Notes under the pieces: model-generated
Database searches by the model: none
The model's input: the letters and a program-made list of their open reading frames with translations, nothing else
Told to the model about the DNA's origin: nothing
Shown here: positions 4,859 to 7,395 of the stretch, piece by piece
How positions within the stretch are numbered: position 1 is the first letter of the stretch
Layout of the letters: each line of letters starts with the position of its first letter
NCBI GenBank assembly: GCA_002501135.1
Contig: DLRQ01000070.1
Location: 1 to 7,395 of the forward strand
DNA length: 7,395 nt
Origin: Candidatus Neomicrothrix sp. UBA7884
Lineage (GTDB): Bacteria; Actinomycetota; Acidimicrobiia; Acidimicrobiales; MedAcidi-G1
Reading direction: 5' to 3'
Made by a program: the position numbers and the translations under genes

Positions 4859-6205
4859 CGACACCACGGCCTCACCAGCAACCTGGCACTCCGCATAGAA
4901 GCGCCCCTCGTCGAAAGCCGTGATCCTGCCCTCGTCGACCACCCTTCGTCCGTCCACGAATACCGTGTGGACGCCACGACCATCAGCCGACCAGACCAGC
5001 TGGTTCATTACGTTCAGAAGTGGACGCCACTCGGGCCTGTCGGTGTCATGCAACACAACGTCAGCAAGCTTTCCTGCTGCCAACGAACCGATCTGATCAC
5101 CCATCTGCATGGCTGCTGCTCCGCCGAGGGTAGCCATCTCATAGGCAGTCTCAGCCGGAAACATCTGCGGATCTTGCCTGGCGTCCTTGAAAAGCCCGGC
5201 GACCAGGTAAGTGGCCCTCATGAGGTCCGAGTAGTTCGATGCGTTGTTGCCGTCGGTCCCGATTGCCACGTTGATTCCGGCCATGGCCATCTCGGGCATC
5301 TTCCCGATCCTGGTGATGCCGTAACTCACCTTCAGGGCCGTTGTCGGACAATGGGCCACGTGCACGCCGGTCCTGGCCATGACCTCTAGCTCCTGGTCAT
5401 CGACCTGCACACAGTGGGTGATCACCACGTCATCGGCCATTACCCCCAACTCCTCGAGGTGGACCATCGGACGCTGGCCGAACTCGGCAACGAAACCGTC
5501 GGGGTCCAGCTGGGCCGGAGACATGTGGAAGCTCATTCCCGTCTGGTACTCGGTCGCCAGCTCACGTGCTGCACGCCAGAGAGGATCGGAACAGGTGGTG
5601 TGGCCCACGAGAATTGACCATGCACCCAAACGACCATCGGCCTCGGACCGGTGGTTCTCAAGCTGGCGTTGAAGGAAGCCGATGGCCTCGTCGGTGTCCT
5701 GTTTGTACGCGTCAGGCTCAGGAGGAAGGTCCCAGACCCAGCGACCCAGTCGCCCACGGATGCCAACTTCGGCCAGACCATCGAAGACCTCGTCGAGGAA
5801 CCTGACGGTGCCGGCCTCGAGAAACGTTGTCGTACCCGACTTGAGCATCTCCACTGCAGCCAGTTGCGCCGACAGCCTCTCCTCGGCGGCATTGTGGACC
5901 GAGTAGAGAGGACACAACCACTCGAACACGTTTTCCACGAAGGGCGTGTCATCTGGTACGTACCCCCTGGTCAGGGGTTCTCCTGTCACGTGGATGTGGG
6001 CGTTGACCATTCCGGGGGTTACGACGAACCTGTCTCCACCGACCGTCTCGGCTGCCACATACCTCTCCTCCAGATCAACGGCCCTGCCGACGTCGACGAT
6101 TGTGTTCCCCCTGAGAGCCACCGCTCCGTCCCGAATCACGTCGCGGGTGACGTTCATGGTGACCACGTGGCCCCCAAGGATGAGAGTGTCGATGTTCTCG
6201 GTCAT
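4817..6205 (-). CDS. TRZ/ATZ-family amidohydrolase, copy 2
   Basis: This 462-residue amidohydrolase has the same superfamily and architecture as the gene at 3431-4798. His70-x-His72 (VNAHIH), His227 (SFHMSP), His264 (VITHCVQV) and Asp318 (IGTDGNN) form the metal site. Pro230 stands where most relatives have the HxxE glutamate. HCPTTALKVSYGITRIGKMP and GTDGNNASNYSDLM are closer to the ordinary ATZ/TRZ pattern than the corresponding parts of copy 1, so this copy is probably the more conventional one. Shared blocks include VPDD/IPDD near residue 84, LEAGTV, and FHMSP followed by RPMVHLEELGV. ATG 6205 has GGAGG (6216-6212) 6 nt upstream. It follows the methyltransferase by 26 nt in one operon and converges on copy 1. 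It probably hydrolyses a ring or exocyclic C-N bond on a heterocycle; the substrate is unknown. Confidence 0.9.
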   Translation of the reverse strand: MTENIDTLILGGHVVTMNVTRDVIRDGAVALRGNTIVDVGRAVDLEERYVAAETVGGDRFVVTPGMVNAHIHVTGEPLTRGYVPDDTPFVENVFEWLCPLYSVHNAAEERLSAQLAAVEMLKSGTTTFLEAGTVRFLDEVFDGLAEVGIRGRLGRWVWDLPPEPDAYKQDTDEAIGFLQRQLENHRSEADGRLGAWSILVGHTTCSDPLWRAARELATEYQTGMSFHMSPAQLDPDGFVAEFGQRPMVHLEELGVMADDVVITHCVQVDDQELEVMARTGVHVAHCPTTALKVSYGITRIGKMPEMAMAGINVAIGTDGNNASNYSDLMRATYLVAGLFKDARQDPQMFPAETAYEMATLGGAAAMQMGDQIGSLAAGKLADVVLHDTDRPEWRPLLNVMNQLVWSADGRGVHTVFVDGRRVVDEGRITAFDEGRFYAECQVAGEAVVSRSGLPDRAKYPVI

Positions 6206-6231
6206 GTTCGTCCTCCGTAGTTGAACGCTGG

Positions 6232-7302
6232 TTAGCGGGGCCTTGTGGCCACGTAGGTGAACTGGAAACCGATCGGCTCGATCAGGCGCACGGCCTCGAA
6301 GCCGACCTCACGCAGCCAGCCGACCATCTGTTCGCCGGTGAGCGGGAAGCCGTTCACGGTGCTCGCCATCATGGTCATCCCCATTAGCACCGCGTGTGGG
6401 TTGAGCTTTCGCTCAGGGTCCACGAAGTAGTCCGCGACCATCACGCGGCCACCCGGCTTGAGGGCCGAGTAGGCGCGTTCGACGAGGTGTCGGGCGCCAG
6501 CCTCGCCCTCGGTCCTGCAGACGTGTCCCAGAACCACGAGATCGAAGGTGCCCTCCTTGAACTCCACCTCGTGGAAGTCTCCCGGGAGAAACTCGCACCG
6601 GTCCGACACCCCATGCTCGGTGGCCATCTGCCCGGCCACCCCCAACACCCCTGGCAGGTCGTTCACAACCGCAGTGGCATCGGGACAGACCTTCAGAACG
6701 GCGATGCTCCACGGCGCACCTCCTGCGCCCAGGTCCAGGACCTTGGGTGCGGCAAGGCTCGAGTACCTGACGAGGGTGTCGGCACGCGACGCAGCCCGGA
6801 ACATGGTGGTGAACGTGCCCTCCACGAGCGGCACGTAGAAGGCCGCCGGGTCGTCATCGATCGGGGTCGCTGGTCGCCCGTGGCGAACCGTATCGGCAAG
6901 CCGCTCCCAGTTGTCGTGAGGGCCGGGGGCCACCGGAATCAGGCCTACCATCGATGCCTCGGCATCGCTCGTCAGGTATCGCCTGGCCGTGTCATTCAAC
7001 CCATAGACGCTGCGGTACTGCTCAAGCAGGCCGAGGGCCACCAGCGAGTCGAGAAGCGCCAGAAGATGGGGTTCAGATAGACCCAGTTCAGTCGCGACCG
7101 GCCCAACGGTCGTCGACCCCATCCGGTCCAGGGTGTCGAACACATCGAGGTCCAGGGCGGCCAGTAGGAGGTGGTAGGAGCCAAGGCCCTGAATGACCTC
7201 CCAGACAGGTGCTGCCGACGGTGGCTTGTGGTCAGTCCACGGACGGCCCTTGCGGGCCATGGTGTGGGTCTTCTTCAGTTCGGGGTACGGAGCGTCGACC
7301 AT
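6232..7302 (-). CDS. SAM-dependent methyltransferase, two-domain
   Basis: This encodes 356 residues with the layout of the dimeric small-molecule methyltransferases (plant COMT, bacterial DnrK/TcmN and BchU relatives). An N-terminal winged-helix dimerisation domain (about residues 32-110, VATELGLSEPHLLALLDSLV) precedes a Rossmann-like SAM domain. Motif I is VLDLGAGGAPWS (about 188-199), the acidic ribose-binding segment is NDLPGV (about 214-219), then PGDFHE, and ALKPGGRVMVADYF. Where O-methyltransferases of this type have a catalytic His in a V-L-H-D-W context, this one reads GHVCRTEGE. Acid/base O-methylation is thus uncertain, and C- or N-methylation or a non-methylating role is possible. 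ATG 7302 is preferred to GTG 7308, because AGGTGG (7310-7305) serves as Shine-Dalgarno for the ATG and would overlap the GTG. The SD includes the stop of the upstream gene, so translation is coupled. It is followed by amidohydrolase 2. Confidence 0.9.
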   Translation of the reverse strand: MVDAPYPELKKTHTMARKGRPWTDHKPPSAAPVWEVIQGLGSYHLLLAALDLDVFDTLDRMGSTTVGPVATELGLSEPHLLALLDSLVALGLLEQYRSVYGLNDTARRYLTSDAEASMVGLIPVAPGPHDNWERLADTVRHGRPATPIDDDPAAFYVPLVEGTFTTMFRAASRADTLVRYSSLAAPKVLDLGAGGAPWSIAVLKVCPDATAVVNDLPGVLGVAGQMATEHGVSDRCEFLPGDFHEVEFKEGTFDLVVLGHVCRTEGEAGARHLVERAYSALKPGGRVMVADYFVDPERKLNPHAVLMGMTMMASTVNGFPLTGEQMVGWLREVGFEAVRLIEPIGFQFTYVATRPR

Positions 7303-7308
7303 GACCAC

Positions 7309-7395
7309 CTACGGGGTCAGCAGGATCTTGCCGAAGAAATCACCTGAGAGCATCTTGTCCTGTGCAGTGCCGGCCTCGGACAGGTGGTGAACCGA
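7309..7395 (-). CDS. Partial C-terminus, medium-chain dehydrogenase
   Basis: The last 28 codons and TAG stop of a minus-strand gene enter from the right edge. The reading is SVHHLSEAGTAQDKMLSGDF followed by FGKILLTP. A helix followed by a short FGKIxLxP strand at the very end is typical of the medium-chain dehydrogenase/quinone oxidoreductase superfamily. This call rests on that tail alone, and no catalytic residue is visible. The stop lies 6 nt before the ATG of the methyltransferase, so the gene heads the same operon, or sits within it, and likely supplies a redox step. Confidence 0.6.
   Translation of the reverse strand, partial: SVHHLSEAGTAQDKMLSGDFFGKILLTP

Noticed and set aside
4204..4983. 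259-residue minus-strand open frame
   Set aside because: It is antisense to amidohydrolase 1 and rich in Ser/Arg/Thr, typical of a shadow frame in high-GC DNA.
4301..6170. Scattered CACGTG hexamers as a regulon motif
   Set aside because: They occur within coding regions in ordinary codon contexts and are frequent in GC-rich sequence. Only the extended symmetry in ribA stands out.

Overview
The window is about three-fifths G+C by eye. Its genes are dense, use GTG starts, and prefer C or G at third codon positions. This fits a high-GC actinobacterium, and an acidimicrobial lineage from an environmental genome would be a reasonable guess. No rRNA or other taxonomic marker is present, so placement is inference. 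I see no insertion sequence, tRNA, CRISPR array or integrase.

Layout, left to right. (1) Positions 1-285: no gene I can support, but a perfect 7-bp hairpin and a FadR/GntR-type palindrome lie just ahead of the first operon. (2) Plus-strand operon 286-1694: two small VOC-fold (glyoxalase/dioxygenase superfamily) proteins, then a SnoaL/NTF2-like protein. The third gene has no ATG, GTG or TTG start and appears to begin at an ATA. (3) Minus-strand pair 3378-1699: a Rieske non-haem iron oxygenase followed 3 nt later by a GTP cyclohydrolase II (RibA). (4) A 52-bp divergent promoter region, then a plus-strand TRZ/ATZ-type amidohydrolase at 3431-4798. (5) Minus-strand operon entering from the right edge: the last 28 codons of a probable medium-chain dehydrogenase/quinone oxidoreductase, a SAM-dependent methyltransferase, and a second amidohydrolase paralogous to the first. 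The two amidohydrolase genes converge, with 18 bp between their stops.

The genes look like one metabolic locus of small-molecule tailoring enzymes: ring oxygenation or demethylation (Rieske), methyl transfer, hydrolysis or deamination of C-N bonds (two amidohydrolases), small-pocket lyase or isomerase chemistry (VOC, SnoaL), and one pyrimidine-generating enzyme (RibA). A lone GTP cyclohydrolase II beside a methyltransferase and deaminase-like amidohydrolases recalls azapteridine (toxoflavin-type) biosynthesis. VOC enzymes and amidohydrolases equally suit N-heterocycle or aromatic catabolism, with RibA only supplying flavin. The sequence alone does not decide between these, and the real substrate is unknown.

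Regulatory structure is richer than usual. There is a TGGTC-A-GACCA operator-like site, a TTAG-N4-CTAA inverted repeat shared by two divergent promoters, a probable leaderless Rieske transcript, a 22-bp perfect palindrome inside ribA, and strong hairpins at the start of the first amidohydrolase gene and between the two amidohydrolase genes.
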